In this document: in pieces, positions 8,492 to 16,731 of the stretch
Position numbering within the stretch: the first letter of the stretch is position 1
Layout: each line of letters begins with the position of its first letter
DNA from: Elusimicrobiota bacterium
GTDB lineage: Bacteria; Elusimicrobiota; Elusimicrobia; UBA1565; UBA9628
Assembly (NCBI GenBank): GCA_016194705.1
Contig: JACQAZ010000044.1
Coordinates: 52,760 to 116,759 of the forward strand
Reading direction: 5' to 3'
Length of the DNA: 64,000 nt
The notes under the pieces: model-generated
The model's database searches: none
Told to the model about the DNA's origin: nothing
The model's input: only the letters and a program-made list of their open reading frames with translations
Translations under genes and position numbers: made by a program

Positions 8492-8932
8492 ATGAGCGTG
8501 GGAGAGATACGAGTCAAGGTCCGTTTGGAGAACGAGAGAGATATCTTCGAGTTCGAACGGGGAAGGATCGGCAAGAAGAAGGTGCGTACGGCCGAGATCG
8601 ACGCGATCGTCGACACCGGGGCCGTGATGATCCTGTTGCCGCGCGACCTGGTCAAGAGACTGGGCCTGAGGAAGTTCGACAAGACCACGGTCGCCTTGGC
8701 CGACGAGCAGAGGATCGAGCTCGACAGGGTCGGCCCGCTGTCGCTGAGCATCGGAAATCGCAGGATGGTGACCGATTGCCTCGTGGGCCCTCCCGGCTGC
8801 GAACCTCTCATCGGGCAGCTCGTGCTCGAAAGCCTCGACTTGATCCCGGACCCCGCACGCAGGACGCTCACGCCCCGTCCGGAATCTCCGCTGCGCCCCA
8901 CGCTCAAAATGAAGCCCCTGCTCGCGGCATGA
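8492..8932 (+). CDS. clan AA (retropepsin-like) aspartic protease
   Basis: A 146-residue protein with the single-lobe aspartic protease motif IVDTGA followed by VMILLP, as in retropepsin-like bacterial proteins that dimerise to form the active site. A C-terminal PLIGQLVLESLDL matches the family's second conserved strand (ILG..LE in the paralogue at 62130-62534). TATAAT (8480-8485) is 6 nt before ATG 8492, suggesting a leaderless start; GTG 8498, 7 nt after GGAGG, is an alternative. The 3' end overlaps the M42 peptidase start (ATGA). The substrate is unknown. Confidence 0.8.
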   Translation: MSVGEIRVKVRLENERDIFEFERGRIGKKKVRTAEIDAIVDTGAVMILLPRDLVKRLGLRKFDKTTVALADEQRIELDRVGPLSLSIGNRRMVTDCLVGPPGCEPLIGQLVLESLDLIPDPARRTLTPRPESPLRPTLKMKPLLAA

Positions 8933-10002
8933 GGTCGGGCGTTTTGGAGCTCTTCCGCGAGCTGACCTCGGTGCCGACGGCTCCGTTTTTCGAGGCCTCG
9001 GTCTCGGCCAAGGCGCTGTCCTGGATCAAGAAGAACCTCGGGCGCAAGGTCACGGTTGCGCGCCGCCGCGGCGGCATCATCGTGCGATATCAGGGGCATG
9101 GCTCGGGTCCCGCGTTGTGTCTGGCCGCGCATCTCGATCACCCGGCCTTCAGGCTCTCGCATGTGACGGCGCGCGGCGCTCTCGGCAAAAAGGAGGGCGG
9201 CCTGCCGGCGCATTTGCTCATCGGGAATAAAGTCGAAGCGTTCGCAGCGCGGCCCAAGGACAACCGGCCCCTGGCGACGGGGGTTCTCTCCAAGGAGATC
9301 AAGGAGGGCTTCTACGACATCGTCTGGGAGGCCGCTCCCTCGAGAGGAGAACGACCGGCGTTCGCGACGTTGGCTCTGACGCCGTTTGCGATCGCAGGCC
9401 GCTGGCTGCTCTCGCGCTCGATCGACGATCTTCTGGGCTGCGCGATCTCGCTCGAGGTCCTGCGCAAGGTCTCGGCGGCCAAGCTCAAGACCAATGTGAC
9501 CGTGCTGCTGCACCGCGCCGAGGAAGTCGGCTTCATGGGCGCGCTGGACCTGATCTCTGAAGGCGCAGTCGATGTCGCGGACTCGGTCCTCTCCATCGAG
9601 ACCTCGCGCGAGCTGCCGGGCGCGCGTCCCGGACGCGGTCCCGTCATTCGACTGGGCGACAAGGCCTGCCTCTTCGACGGCAACCTCACGGCTCTGCTCG
9701 ACTCGGCGGCGGCGAAGATGAAGAGAGTCCAGCGCCTTCGGCTGACGGGAGGCACCTGCGAGGCCACGGCCTACCAGGCCTTCGGCTACGAGTCGGCGGG
9801 GGTCGCGATTCCACTGGTCAACTACCACAACGGGTGGGGCGCCAAGGCCGTCGCGCCCGAAAAGGTGCGCGTCGAGGACGTCGCCGGCTCGATCCGGCTT
9901 CTCGTCGAGGCGGCCCGGCTCTTCGGCAAGCCTAACGCCTTGCGCGGCGCCCTGCGCCGGCGCTTGTCCGACCGCCACGCCGCCCTGCGGCGCTTCCTTT
10001 AA
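8929..10002 (+). CDS. M42 family metallo-aminopeptidase (glutamyl aminopeptidase/endoglucanase M type)
   Basis: A 357-residue protein with the dinuclear-metal peptidase motifs in order: AHLDHPAF (His/Asp ligand), SIDDLLGCA (bridging Asp), HRAEEVGFMGA (catalytic Glu-Glu), SIETSRE (ligand) and YHNGWG (His ligand). M42 enzymes form large tetrahedral assemblies that trim N-terminal residues from peptides in the cytoplasm. The ATG at 8929 overlaps the stop of the upstream aspartic protease gene, coupling two peptidases in one unit. Confidence 0.88.
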   Translation: MRSGVLELFRELTSVPTAPFFEASVSAKALSWIKKNLGRKVTVARRRGGIIVRYQGHGSGPALCLAAHLDHPAFRLSHVTARGALGKKEGGLPAHLLIGNKVEAFAARPKDNRPLATGVLSKEIKEGFYDIVWEAAPSRGERPAFATLALTPFAIAGRWLLSRSIDDLLGCAISLEVLRKVSAAKLKTNVTVLLHRAEEVGFMGALDLISEGAVDVADSVLSIETSRELPGARPGRGPVIRLGDKACLFDGNLTALLDSAAAKMKRVQRLRLTGGTCEATAYQAFGYESAGVAIPLVNYHNGWGAKAVAPEKVRVEDVAGSIRLLVEAARLFGKPNALRGALRRRLSDRHAALRRFL

Positions 10003-10035
10003 TAGGCGTCCCCGAATTTGCCAGAATAGGGGCGA

Positions 10036-10614
10036 GTGAAGATCTACACGAGGACGGGCGACAAGGGCGAAACCGGGCTTTGGGGCGGGGAGCGCGTGCC
10101 CAAGACTCACCCGCGCGTCGCGGCCTACGGCGACGTCGACGAACTCAACACCTGCCTGGGCTGGACGCTGTCTCTGCTCGGGAAAGACAAGAGACTCTCG
10201 CCGCTGAGAAAATATCTTTCCCTCATTCAAGAGGAGCTTTTCATCGTCGGCGCCTTGCTGGCGACACCCGAGGCCCGGCGCGGGCGGCTGTCTCCCCCCT
10301 TCGACAAGGGCCTGCCTCCCGACGCGTCGGCTCGCCTGGAAGCAGAGATCGACGCGATGACGGCGAGCCTCAAGCCTCTCAAGAGCTTCATACTGCCCGG
10401 CGGCTCGCCGGCCGGCGCCTCGCTGCACTTCGCCCGCGCCGTCTGCCGCAGGGCCGAGAGAAGCGCGGTCGCGCTCTCGCACAGCGACCGACTGCCCGAG
10501 GGGCTCATCGTCTATCTCAACCGCCTCTCGGACCACCTCTTCACGGCCGCGCGCTGGGCCAACGCCCGGGCCAAATCCGTCGAGACGCCCTGGGCAGGCC
10601 TGGCTCGGAAGTAG
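10036..10614 (+). CDS. pduO: PduO-type ATP:cob(I)alamin adenosyltransferase
   Basis: A 192-residue protein with the N-terminal signature IYTRTGDKGETGLWGG, then AAYGDVDELN and the C-terminal CRRAERS and LNRLSD motifs of PduO-type enzymes. These transfer the adenosyl group of ATP to cob(I)alamin, making coenzyme B12. The start is GTG 10036, since the family begins at this point. No other cobalamin gene is in the window, so it likely serves salvage or a B12-dependent enzyme elsewhere. It lies 13 nt before the MFS gene on the same strand. Confidence 0.93.
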   Translation: MKIYTRTGDKGETGLWGGERVPKTHPRVAAYGDVDELNTCLGWTLSLLGKDKRLSPLRKYLSLIQEELFIVGALLATPEARRGRLSPPFDKGLPPDASARLEAEIDAMTASLKPLKSFILPGGSPAGASLHFARAVCRRAERSAVALSHSDRLPEGLIVYLNRLSDHLFTAARWANARAKSVETPWAGLARK

Positions 10615-10627
10615 CACGGTCGGCCCG

Positions 10628-11818
10628 ATGGGAAAGACCAAGAACGTCCTGCTGCCGATCTTCTTGATCGTCGTCGTCGACGTGCTGGGCATGACGATCA
10701 TCCTGCCCCTGCTGCCGTTCTACGCCGAGCGCTACGGCGCCACTCCCCAGCTCGTCGGGCTCCTGGTCATGACCTATTCGCTCTGCCAGCTCGTGGCGGG
10801 CCCCATCCTCGGCCAGCTCTCGGACCGGCACGGCCGCCGGCCGCTCTTGATCGTCAGCCAGGTCGGGACCTTCGTCGGATTCATCGTGCTCGGCCTGGCG
10901 CGCTCGCTCCCTTTGATCTTCCTCTCCCGCTTCCTCGACGGCATCACGGCCGGCAACCTGTCCTTGGCCCAGGCCTACATCTCGGACGTGACGAGACCTG
11001 AGGAGCGCGCGCGCTCCTTCGGCCTGATCGGCATCGCCTTCGGGATCGGCTTTCTCTTCGGGCCGGCGATCTCGGGCTTCCTGTCGCAGTACGACTACTC
11101 CTATCCCGCGTGGGCCGCGGCGGCGCTGTCACTGACGAGCATACTCTGCACTTACTTTCTTCTGCCCCAAGTCACGCCGCACGCGGCCGATGAAACGGGT
11201 CCCGGGGGCAAGCGCCTGGGCGTCTTGGATTGGGGAGCCTACGCGCAATATTTCGAGCGTCCGGAGCTCGGGCCGGTGCTCGTGAACTTCTTCGTCTTCG
11301 CGCTGATGTTCGGGCTCTTCCTGTCGGGCTTCGCGTTGTTCGCGGAACGGCGCTTCACGATCCACGACCATCCCTTCGGGCCCAAGGAAGTCGGCTACCT
11401 CTACGCCTATTCGGGCCTGCTCGGAGTCTTCATCCAGGGAGGGCTGCTCGGCCGGTTGGTCAAGCGCTTCGGCGAGCAGCGCCTGGCGCTCGTCGGCTAC
11501 GCCTGCGCCGCCGCGGGCCTCGTCGGCCTCTCGGCCGTGCGGCCTCTGGGCGCGCTCATGCTCGTCTTCACCTTCACGGCCTTCGGCAACAGCGTGCTGC
11601 GGCCCTGCCTGACCGCGCTCGTCACGCAGCGCTCCGGGCGCCACGAGCAGGGCGCGGTGCTGGGGCTGACGCAATCGCTCTATTCGATCGCCATGATCGT
11701 CTCGCCTCTGGCCTCTGGCTGGCTGATCGGCGAAGGGCGGCTCGCGCAGTGGGCGCTCTTAGGAGCGTCTCTGGCGGGGGTGGGATTCTTGGTCGGCGCG
11801 CGGCGCGCCGCGCGCTGA
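10628..11818 (+). CDS. MFS transporter (TetA-like drug efflux family)
   Basis: A 396-residue protein with about 12 hydrophobic helices. The loop between helices 2 and 3 carries the MFS signature GQLSDRHGRRP, and helix 5 carries GPAISGFLSQ, resembling the drug:H+ antiporter motif C region. The family imports or exports small molecules using the proton gradient. The closest general match is the tetracycline-resistance-like DHA1 subgroup, but a substrate cannot be assigned from sequence. It ends 4 bp before a convergent gene. Confidence 0.88.
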   Translation: MGKTKNVLLPIFLIVVVDVLGMTIILPLLPFYAERYGATPQLVGLLVMTYSLCQLVAGPILGQLSDRHGRRPLLIVSQVGTFVGFIVLGLARSLPLIFLSRFLDGITAGNLSLAQAYISDVTRPEERARSFGLIGIAFGIGFLFGPAISGFLSQYDYSYPAWAAAALSLTSILCTYFLLPQVTPHAADETGPGGKRLGVLDWGAYAQYFERPELGPVLVNFFVFALMFGLFLSGFALFAERRFTIHDHPFGPKEVGYLYAYSGLLGVFIQGGLLGRLVKRFGEQRLALVGYACAAAGLVGLSAVRPLGALMLVFTFTAFGNSVLRPCLTALVTQRSGRHEQGAVLGLTQSLYSIAMIVSPLASGWLIGEGRLAQWALLGASLAGVGFLVGARRAAR

Positions 11819-11821
11819 GCG

Positions 11822-12379
11822 CTATTTCTGGCCGGTGGCAGCGGAAGCGCCCGCGCTCCCGAGGGCCGACTGGGTGACCTGGCTCAAGGGCACGCATTTC
11901 CCGGACAGCAGGACCTGATCCTTGGAGCAATTGCCGTTGCTCCCGGTGCTGGAGGTAGAACTGCCGGTGGCGGTCGCGGCGGCTCCCGGTGCGCCGCCGC
12001 CGGTCACTCCCCCGGGTGCCGGGGCGCCGGCGGCGATCCCCGTGGGCACGCTGCCGCCAGAAACGGTGCCCGAGCCGCCGCTCTTGCCGCCCTTGCCGAG
12101 GATGTTGGTCTTGAAGCCGCCGGAGCCCGAGCTTCCGCCCTTGCCGAAGACGTTGGTCTGCAGGCCGCCGGAAGAGGAGTCCCCGGCGGAAGATCCCGTC
12201 GTGGCCGTGTTGAAGCTCGGCTGAGGAGCGGTGGTCACGGCCCCGTTGGCCGAGATGACCGTCTGCTTGCCGGTCGTTTTGGGCGCCTTCTTGGTCTTGG
12301 AATTGCCGTAATACCCGCCGTAGGACCAGGCGAGCCCGGGCAAGGACAGGGAAACGGCCAGGATCAGGAGCCTGTTCAT
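11822..12379 (-). CDS. secreted glycine/serine/threonine-rich low-complexity protein
   Basis: A 185-residue protein: signal peptide MNRLLILAVSLSLPGLAWS, a basic segment, then long Gly/Ser/Thr/Ala-rich tracts with two near repeats (LQTNVFGKGGSSG and FKTNILGKGGKSG). Near the C-terminus is a short CSKDQVLLSGKCVPL segment whose two cysteines may form a disulfide. No known family is recognised; it is likely periplasmic or surface-exposed and disordered. ATG 12379 is supported by the signal peptide and the promoter just upstream. Confidence 0.65.
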   Translation of the reverse strand: MNRLLILAVSLSLPGLAWSYGGYYGNSKTKKAPKTTGKQTVISANGAVTTAPQPSFNTATTGSSAGDSSSGGLQTNVFGKGGSSGSGGFKTNILGKGGKSGGSGTVSGGSVPTGIAAGAPAPGGVTGGGAPGAAATATGSSTSSTGSNGNCSKDQVLLSGKCVPLSQVTQSALGSAGASAATGQK

Positions 12380-12398
12380 CTCGGCGGCCTCTCGGTGT

Positions 12399-12427
12399 AG
12401 TATAGCCCGGCCGCGGGGGTTTATCAA
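12399..12427 (-). promoter_or_regulatory. sigma70-type promoter for the Gly-rich secreted protein
   Basis: On the minus strand, TTGATA (12422-12427), a 17-nt spacer and TATACT (12399-12404). The predicted start leaves a leader of about 12 nt before ATG 12379. Confidence 0.65.
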
Positions 12428-12454
12428 GACCCAGAATTGATATACTCTCGTCGG

Positions 12455-13240
12455 ATGCTCCTCGATCCGATCAACGCCGTCATCAGCTTCGAATTCTACC
12501 GCCGGGTCGCGTCCCAAGCCTGGTGGCGTACGGCCCTTTACCTTGGCTATCTCTCTTTGCTGCTGTCGCTGGCGGGCACCGCCGCCCTCAAGATCCACGG
12601 CGGCCCGCACATCGACTCGACCTTCGTCTGGCTCGAGAAGTCGTTCCCCCCGCTGACCTTCGTCAACGGCAAGCTCACCTCGACGCTGACAGCACCCCTG
12701 GTGCTGCGCCACCCCGAGTACGACCAGATCGGCATCGCCATCGACACCAACCGCCTCGAGCCGGTCACGCTCAAGACCCTCGAGGAGGCCAAGGCCCAGG
12801 CCTACGTCACCTCGACGGCCTTCTACATGCTCCAGCGCCCCGGCGAGCTGCGGGTCTACGACTTCTCGAAGGCCGCCGATCCCAAGCCCCTGGTCATCGA
12901 CGCCGGCTTCTGGGAGTCCGCGCGCGCGATCTTCAACCGCGTGTTCTATCCGGCCGTCTTCGCCAGCGCTTTGGTCTTTCTGCTGTTCTGGAACGTCGGC
13001 TGGACGCTGACCTACGCTCTCATGGGCCTGCTCCTCAACGGCCTGGCCGAGGCGGGGCTGGCCTTCGGCTCCTTGGTCCCCATCGCCCTCTACGCCCAGA
13101 CCGCGGCCTGCGCCGTACAGGGCCTCACCATGGTCGCGGGCGTCGCGATTCCGAAGTGGCCGCTCGTCTCGCTGGTCGTCACGGGAGGCTACATCTGGCT
13201 TGCGATCAAGAAGGTCCGCGAGCCGGCCCCCGCTTCGTGA
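12455..13240 (+). CDS. DUF1189-like integral membrane protein
   Basis: A 261-residue protein with one N-terminal TM helix, an extracytoplasmic domain of about 120 residues and roughly four C-terminal TM helices. The FYRRVASQAW start, the central domain opening with VNGKLTS and the layout match DUF1189 family proteins of unknown function. ATG 12455 is used because TATACT (12441-12446) lies 8 nt before it; an upstream in-frame TTG at 12437 would lie inside that promoter. The stop overlaps the next gene's GTG (GTGA). Confidence 0.7.
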   Translation: MLLDPINAVISFEFYRRVASQAWWRTALYLGYLSLLLSLAGTAALKIHGGPHIDSTFVWLEKSFPPLTFVNGKLTSTLTAPLVLRHPEYDQIGIAIDTNRLEPVTLKTLEEAKAQAYVTSTAFYMLQRPGELRVYDFSKAADPKPLVIDAGFWESARAIFNRVFYPAVFASALVFLLFWNVGWTLTYALMGLLLNGLAEAGLAFGSLVPIALYAQTAACAVQGLTMVAGVAIPKWPLVSLVVTGGYIWLAIKKVREPAPAS

Positions 13241-13641
13241 GGCTCGCTCTGCGAGCGGGCGGCCCCGTCTTGGCTGTCGTCCTGGCCCTTGGGTGCGCCC
13301 GCGAATTCCGCGTCTCCGGAACGATCACGGTGGCCGCGCACCTCCAAAGCAAGGTCCCGCGCACCAATTCGGTGCTCTTCGTCGTGGCCAAGAACGCCGG
13401 AGGCGTGCCGGTCGCCGTGCGCCGCGTCGTCAACCCGCAGTTTCCGGTGGACTACGAGCTGCGCTCCGAAGACTTGATCGTACCGGGCGGGGAACCGGCG
13501 GGGCCCCTGATCCTCGAGGTCGAGATGAACACCCACGGCAACGTCGGAGCGCCGGTCAAGGGAGACCTGCGCGGCGCGCACCCGGACAAGGTCTTCTCCG
13601 GGGAACGGGGCGTGCACATCGTCATCGATCGGGAAATCTAA
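13237..13641 (+). CDS. lipoprotein with CcmI/NrfG-like C-terminal beta domain
   Basis: A 134-residue protein starting at GTG 13237, overlapping the DUF1189-like gene. A hydrophobic N-terminus ends in lipobox LALGC. The mature part (GTITVAAHLQSKV, SVLFVVAKNAGGVPVAVRR, FPVDYELRSED) resembles the Ig-like domain found at the C-terminus of cytochrome c biogenesis factor CcmI/CycH. No other cytochrome c maturation gene is visible, so a direct role there is unproved. The stop overlaps a convergent small gene by 4 bp. Confidence 0.65.
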   Translation: MRLALRAGGPVLAVVLALGCAREFRVSGTITVAAHLQSKVPRTNSVLFVVAKNAGGVPVAVRRVVNPQFPVDYELRSEDLIVPGGEPAGPLILEVEMNTHGNVGAPVKGDLRGAHPDKVFSGERGVHIVIDREI

Positions 13642-13805
13642 AGGTTCCCGGAGCTCACGACAAAATTCGGTATTCCGTCGTCGACGGGATAGCCGCGTCC
13701 GCACGCGGCGCACCGAAGCATGGAGGCCTTGTCCTCAAGCGCGCCGCGGCAGGCCGGGCAGGCGAGCAGGTCGAGAGGCAGGGGGTCACGGGCGCGATCC
13801 TCCAC
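13638..13805 (-). CDS. Trm112 family small zinc-ribbon protein
   Basis: A 55-residue frame on the minus strand starting at GTG 13805, two nt after the TldD/PmbA stop. It contains LLACPACRG (Cys16, Cys19) and LRCAACGRGYPVDDGIPNF (Cys32, Cys35), the typical Trm112/YcaR (UPF0434) pattern with the conserved GYP-DDGIP ending. Members activate methyltransferases or are uncharacterised in bacteria. This gene is easily missed because of its size and its 4-bp convergent overlap with the lipoprotein stop. Confidence 0.8.
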   Translation of the reverse strand: MEDRARDPLPLDLLACPACRGALEDKASMLRCAACGRGYPVDDGIPNFVVSSGNL

Positions 13806-13807
13806 GC

Positions 13808-15160
13808 TCAGGCCACCGTCATTTGCGAGACCCTGAAGGTCGGGGCGCCCAGCGAGCCGTAGAAGGTCAGATCGTCGGCCACGGCGTCGATGCGGCCCAA
13901 GAGCTCGACGAGATTGCCGGAGATCATCGCCGACTTGACGGGATGGCTCAGGGCCCCGTCCTTGACGGCGAGCCCCGAGACCCCGACGGAAAACTCCCCC
14001 GAGATCGGATCGGCCATGTGCATCCCCATGATGTCGAGCACGAGTATGCCGTCCTTCGTGCCGGCGAGAAGATCCCCGCGCGTGAGTCCGCCGGCCGCGA
14101 GATAAAAATTCGAGCAGCCGGGGCTGGGCAGGCCCTTGTAGGAGCCGCGCCCGGCCGAGGCGTTGCTGGCGCGCCCTTCCCGGTTGGCGGTGTAGACGTC
14201 ATAGAAATAGTCGCGCACAACTCCGCCTTCGACCATGACCTTCTTGGCGGTCGGGCAGCCCTCGTCGTCGTACAACGAGCTGGCCAGCCCGCCGGCGCGG
14301 CGCGGATCGTCGATGAAGGTCACGAGCTCCGAGCCGACCCTCTTGCCGAGCTTGCCGGCCAGGAGCGATTTTCCGCGCTGCACCTGGTCGGCGCACAGGA
14401 GCCCCGCGACGAGATCGAGGAGCTCTCCGGAGACCCAGGGGTCGAAGATCACGGAGCGCCTTCCGGTGGGCAGCTTGCGGGCGCCCAAGAGCGCCACCGT
14501 GCGCTCGGCGGCTTCCCGCGCGACCGAGGAGAAATCGAGTTCCGCTTTGCGGCGCGCGGACCGGAAGGAAGAGCCGGTCTGGCGTTCGTCGTCCGCGGCG
14601 CACAAAGCCGAAAGCCCCACGCTCGCCGAACCTCCCCGTTCCCAGGTCGAGAGGCCCAGAGTGTTGGCGGTGACCACCTCGCCTCGCGACTCGCCGTAGC
14701 CGGCGCGCAGGATCGAGCTGATCCGCCGGTCGGCGGAACGCGCCGACGCTTCCATGGCTTCGAGCCGGGGCAGTATCTTGTCCCAGTCGTCTGCGAAGAG
14801 GCTCTGGTCCCAGAGGCTCTGGGCCAGCGCCTCGTCGGGTTCCGAGGCCTTCGGCCCCGCGAACGCCTTGGCGGAGTCCGCCTCGAGATGCGCCATCTGG
14901 GCCAAGGCCTTGGCGTAGAGGCCCTTGATCGTCTCGAGGCTCAGGCCCGCCGCGCAGGCGAACCCCATGCGTCCGCCTGCGGCGACCCTTAAGCCCGCTC
15001 CCTCGAGAGACGCCTGCGAGACGCCGTCGGGCCGCCCCTCGCGCCTCTCGAGGCCCCTTTCCTCGGCCCGCGACAGGTAGAGCTCGGCCTCGAGCCCCTT
15101 TTGAGGCCGGTCCTTGATCCAATCGAGCCCCTCGCGCGCGAGCTCCTGAAGGGACTCCAT
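13808..15160 (-). CDS. TldD/PmbA family metalloprotease
   Basis: A 450-residue protein of the TldD/TldE (PmbA) family. It has the N-terminal DUF-like domain with EGAGLRVAAGGRMGFA, the central YDDEGCPTAKKVMVEGGVV motif and the C-terminal GEFSVGVSGLAVKDG segment. In E. coli the heterodimer TldD/TldE degrades microcin precursors and the CcdA antitoxin. No HExxxH is seen, so it fits the non-catalytic PmbA/TldE side better than TldD. No partner is in the window. Its start touches the stop of the upstream small membrane protein. Confidence 0.85.
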   Translation of the reverse strand: MESLQELAREGLDWIKDRPQKGLEAELYLSRAEERGLERREGRPDGVSQASLEGAGLRVAAGGRMGFACAAGLSLETIKGLYAKALAQMAHLEADSAKAFAGPKASEPDEALAQSLWDQSLFADDWDKILPRLEAMEASARSADRRISSILRAGYGESRGEVVTANTLGLSTWERGGSASVGLSALCAADDERQTGSSFRSARRKAELDFSSVAREAAERTVALLGARKLPTGRRSVIFDPWVSGELLDLVAGLLCADQVQRGKSLLAGKLGKRVGSELVTFIDDPRRAGGLASSLYDDEGCPTAKKVMVEGGVVRDYFYDVYTANREGRASNASAGRGSYKGLPSPGCSNFYLAAGGLTRGDLLAGTKDGILVLDIMGMHMADPISGEFSVGVSGLAVKDGALSHPVKSAMISGNLVELLGRIDAVADDLTFYGSLGAPTFRVSQMTVA

Positions 15161-15378
15161 CAGCGGCTCAAGGCGCTAAAGCCCATATAGAGGAAAAGAA
15201 AGCCGATCAGCAGAAAGAAGACGCCCCACTTCTTGCGCTCCAAGGCGATGTACGCGTCGTTGAGCAGATACTCGCGCAGCAGGGCGTTCATCCGGGCGAT
15301 GAGGTCGGGCCGGTACAAATAACCCAAGCCCAGCAGGAAGAAGAACGCGCCGACGGCCATCTTGAAGAAAGGGCTCAT
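15160..15378 (-). CDS. small two-helix membrane protein
   Basis: A 72-residue protein with two hydrophobic helices (about residues 6-22 and 51-68) flanking a charged amphipathic middle (LIARMNALLREYLLNDAYIA). No family is recognised. The ATG overlaps the pth stop by 4 bp and its stop touches the protease start, so it belongs to the pth-to-protease transcript. Confidence 0.65.
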   Translation of the reverse strand: MSPFFKMAVGAFFFLLGLGYLYRPDLIARMNALLREYLLNDAYIALERKKWGVFFLLIGFLFLYMGFSALSR

Positions 15379-15941
15379 GACTCGGCCGGGGCGGGGTTGA
15401 AGCGGTTCATCGCCGCGGCGATGCCCTCATTGAGGACGAGGTTGACGGCCTGCGCGGCCCGGTCCAGGATCTCAGGCAGCGCCTTCTCCTCGGCCGCGCC
15501 GAACCGGCTCAGCACGAAATCAGCCGAGTCCCAGCCCGCGGGCTGAGGCCCGATCCCCAAACGCAGGCGCGGGATTTCTTCGGTGCCCAGCGTGTCGATG
15601 ATGGAGAGCATCCCCTTCTGGCCTCCTGATGAGCCCGAGGGCCGCACCTTGAGCCGGCCCAGGGCGAGTGCTACGTCGTCGTAGCAGACCAGTATCTCGC
15701 GAGGCTCGATCTTGTGGAAAGCCGCGAAAGACTGCACGAAGCTCCCCGATTCGTTCATGAAGGTCAAGGGCTCGGCGAGCAGGAGGGCGTCGGTCCGCGC
15801 GAAACGGCCGAGCCCCCGGAAGTCCTTCCATGGGGCGTCGTCGGCCAGCCGCTCGACGAAGCGAAAACCCACGTTGTGGCGCGTCCGGGCGTAGCGCTCG
15901 CCCGGGTTGCCGAGGCCGACGACCAGCCGAATGTGGGCCAA
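15375..15941 (-). CDS. pth: peptidyl-tRNA hydrolase
   Basis: A 188-residue protein with VVGLGNPGERYARTRHNVGF, whose HN motif contains the catalytic His of the Pth family, then EPLTFMNESG and VCYDDVALALG with the conserved Asp. It releases stalled peptidyl-tRNAs. The start is TTG 15941; the family N-terminus begins a few residues before the VVGLGNPG strand. It follows rplY as in the classical ctc-pth pair. Confidence 0.95.
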   Translation of the reverse strand: MAHIRLVVGLGNPGERYARTRHNVGFRFVERLADDAPWKDFRGLGRFARTDALLLAEPLTFMNESGSFVQSFAAFHKIEPREILVCYDDVALALGRLKVRPSGSSGGQKGMLSIIDTLGTEEIPRLRLGIGPQPAGWDSADFVLSRFGAAEEKALPEILDRAAQAVNLVLNEGIAAAMNRFNPAPAES

Positions 15942-15953
15942 GGCGCGAAGAGA

Positions 15954-16697
15954 CTACTTTTTCTCTTCCTTCTTGGCCGGCTCCTTGCCTTTTTCCGCGG
16001 CGGGAGCGGCCTTGGCTTCCTTCGGGATGACCTTGCCCTCTTCGTCCTTCTTGCCCTTGGTCGAGGCGACTTCGGGCTCGGCCGTCGCGGCCTCGGCGCC
16101 CTCGGCGGCGGCGGCCGCGGGTGCGACCTCGGCGACCTCCTCCTTGACGATGGTCACGTGCACGACCATGTGTTCGGCCGCGTCGAGGATCTCCACGCCT
16201 TCGGGGACCTTGAGGTCCTTGACCTGCAGGTGCTGGTGGAGCTCGAGATGCGAGACGTCGACCTCGACGGACTGCGGGATGTTGGCGGGCAGCGCCCGGA
16301 TGCGAAGCTCGCGCAGCTCGTACTGCAGCAGGCCGCCCGAGTTCTTGACGCCCGGGGCCTCGCCGATGATGTGCAGAGGCACCTTGGCTTCGATCTTCTG
16401 GGTCAGTGAGATTCTCTGGAAATCCGCGTGGACCAGACGATCGGTCACGGGATGGCGCTGGAGCTCCTTGACGATGACGGTCTCGCTCTTCCCGCCGACC
16501 TGCAGGTGCAGGATGGCGTTGACGCCTCCCTTCCTGCGCGCGGCCATGAGGTCCTTCTCGGACAAAGCGACATTGATGGGAGGCTTGTTGCCCCCGTAGA
16601 TGACGCCGGGAATCTTCGACGAAGAGCGCAGGGCGGAGAGCGCCTTCTTCGTGCCTTTGCCTTCCTTGGCTTCAACGGACAGCTTAATCTCTTCCAT
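15954..16697 (-). CDS. rplY: 50S ribosomal protein L25, long CTC form
   Basis: A 247-residue protein: N-terminal 5S-rRNA-binding L25 domain (IPGVIYGGNKPPI, HADFQRISL), a C-terminal TL5/CTC beta domain (VPLHIIGEAPGVKNSGG, LPANIPQSVEVDVS) and an Ala/Glu/Lys-rich tail of about 50 residues. It binds 5S rRNA and in Bacillus is the general-stress protein Ctc. AGGAGA lies about 10 nt before ATG 16697. It sits between prs and pth, the conserved order. Confidence 0.95.
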   Translation of the reverse strand: MEEIKLSVEAKEGKGTKKALSALRSSSKIPGVIYGGNKPPINVALSEKDLMAARRKGGVNAILHLQVGGKSETVIVKELQRHPVTDRLVHADFQRISLTQKIEAKVPLHIIGEAPGVKNSGGLLQYELRELRIRALPANIPQSVEVDVSHLELHQHLQVKDLKVPEGVEILDAAEHMVVHVTIVKEEVAEVAPAAAAAEGAEAATAEPEVASTKGKKDEEGKVIPKEAKAAPAAEKGKEPAKKEEKK

Positions 16698-16731
16698 GTG
16701 ACTGTTTCTCCTGGGTCATATGACTGGAAAT

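Noticed and set aside
8479..10701. Very long minus-strand open frame opposite the protease, M42 and pduO genes
   Set aside because: High GC produces long stop-free antisense frames; composition is Arg/Glu/Gly-rich with no domain, whereas the plus-strand genes have full catalytic motifs.
11922..12224. Proline/leucine-rich plus-strand frame opposite the Gly-rich gene
   Set aside because: It is the antisense of Gly/Ser/Thr codons in the secreted low-complexity protein, has no ribosome-binding site, and the minus frame has a signal peptide and a promoter.
12437..12454. TTG 12437 as start of the DUF1189-like gene
   Set aside because: It lies upstream of and within the TATACT hexamer (12441-12446); ATG 12455 fits the family N-terminus better.
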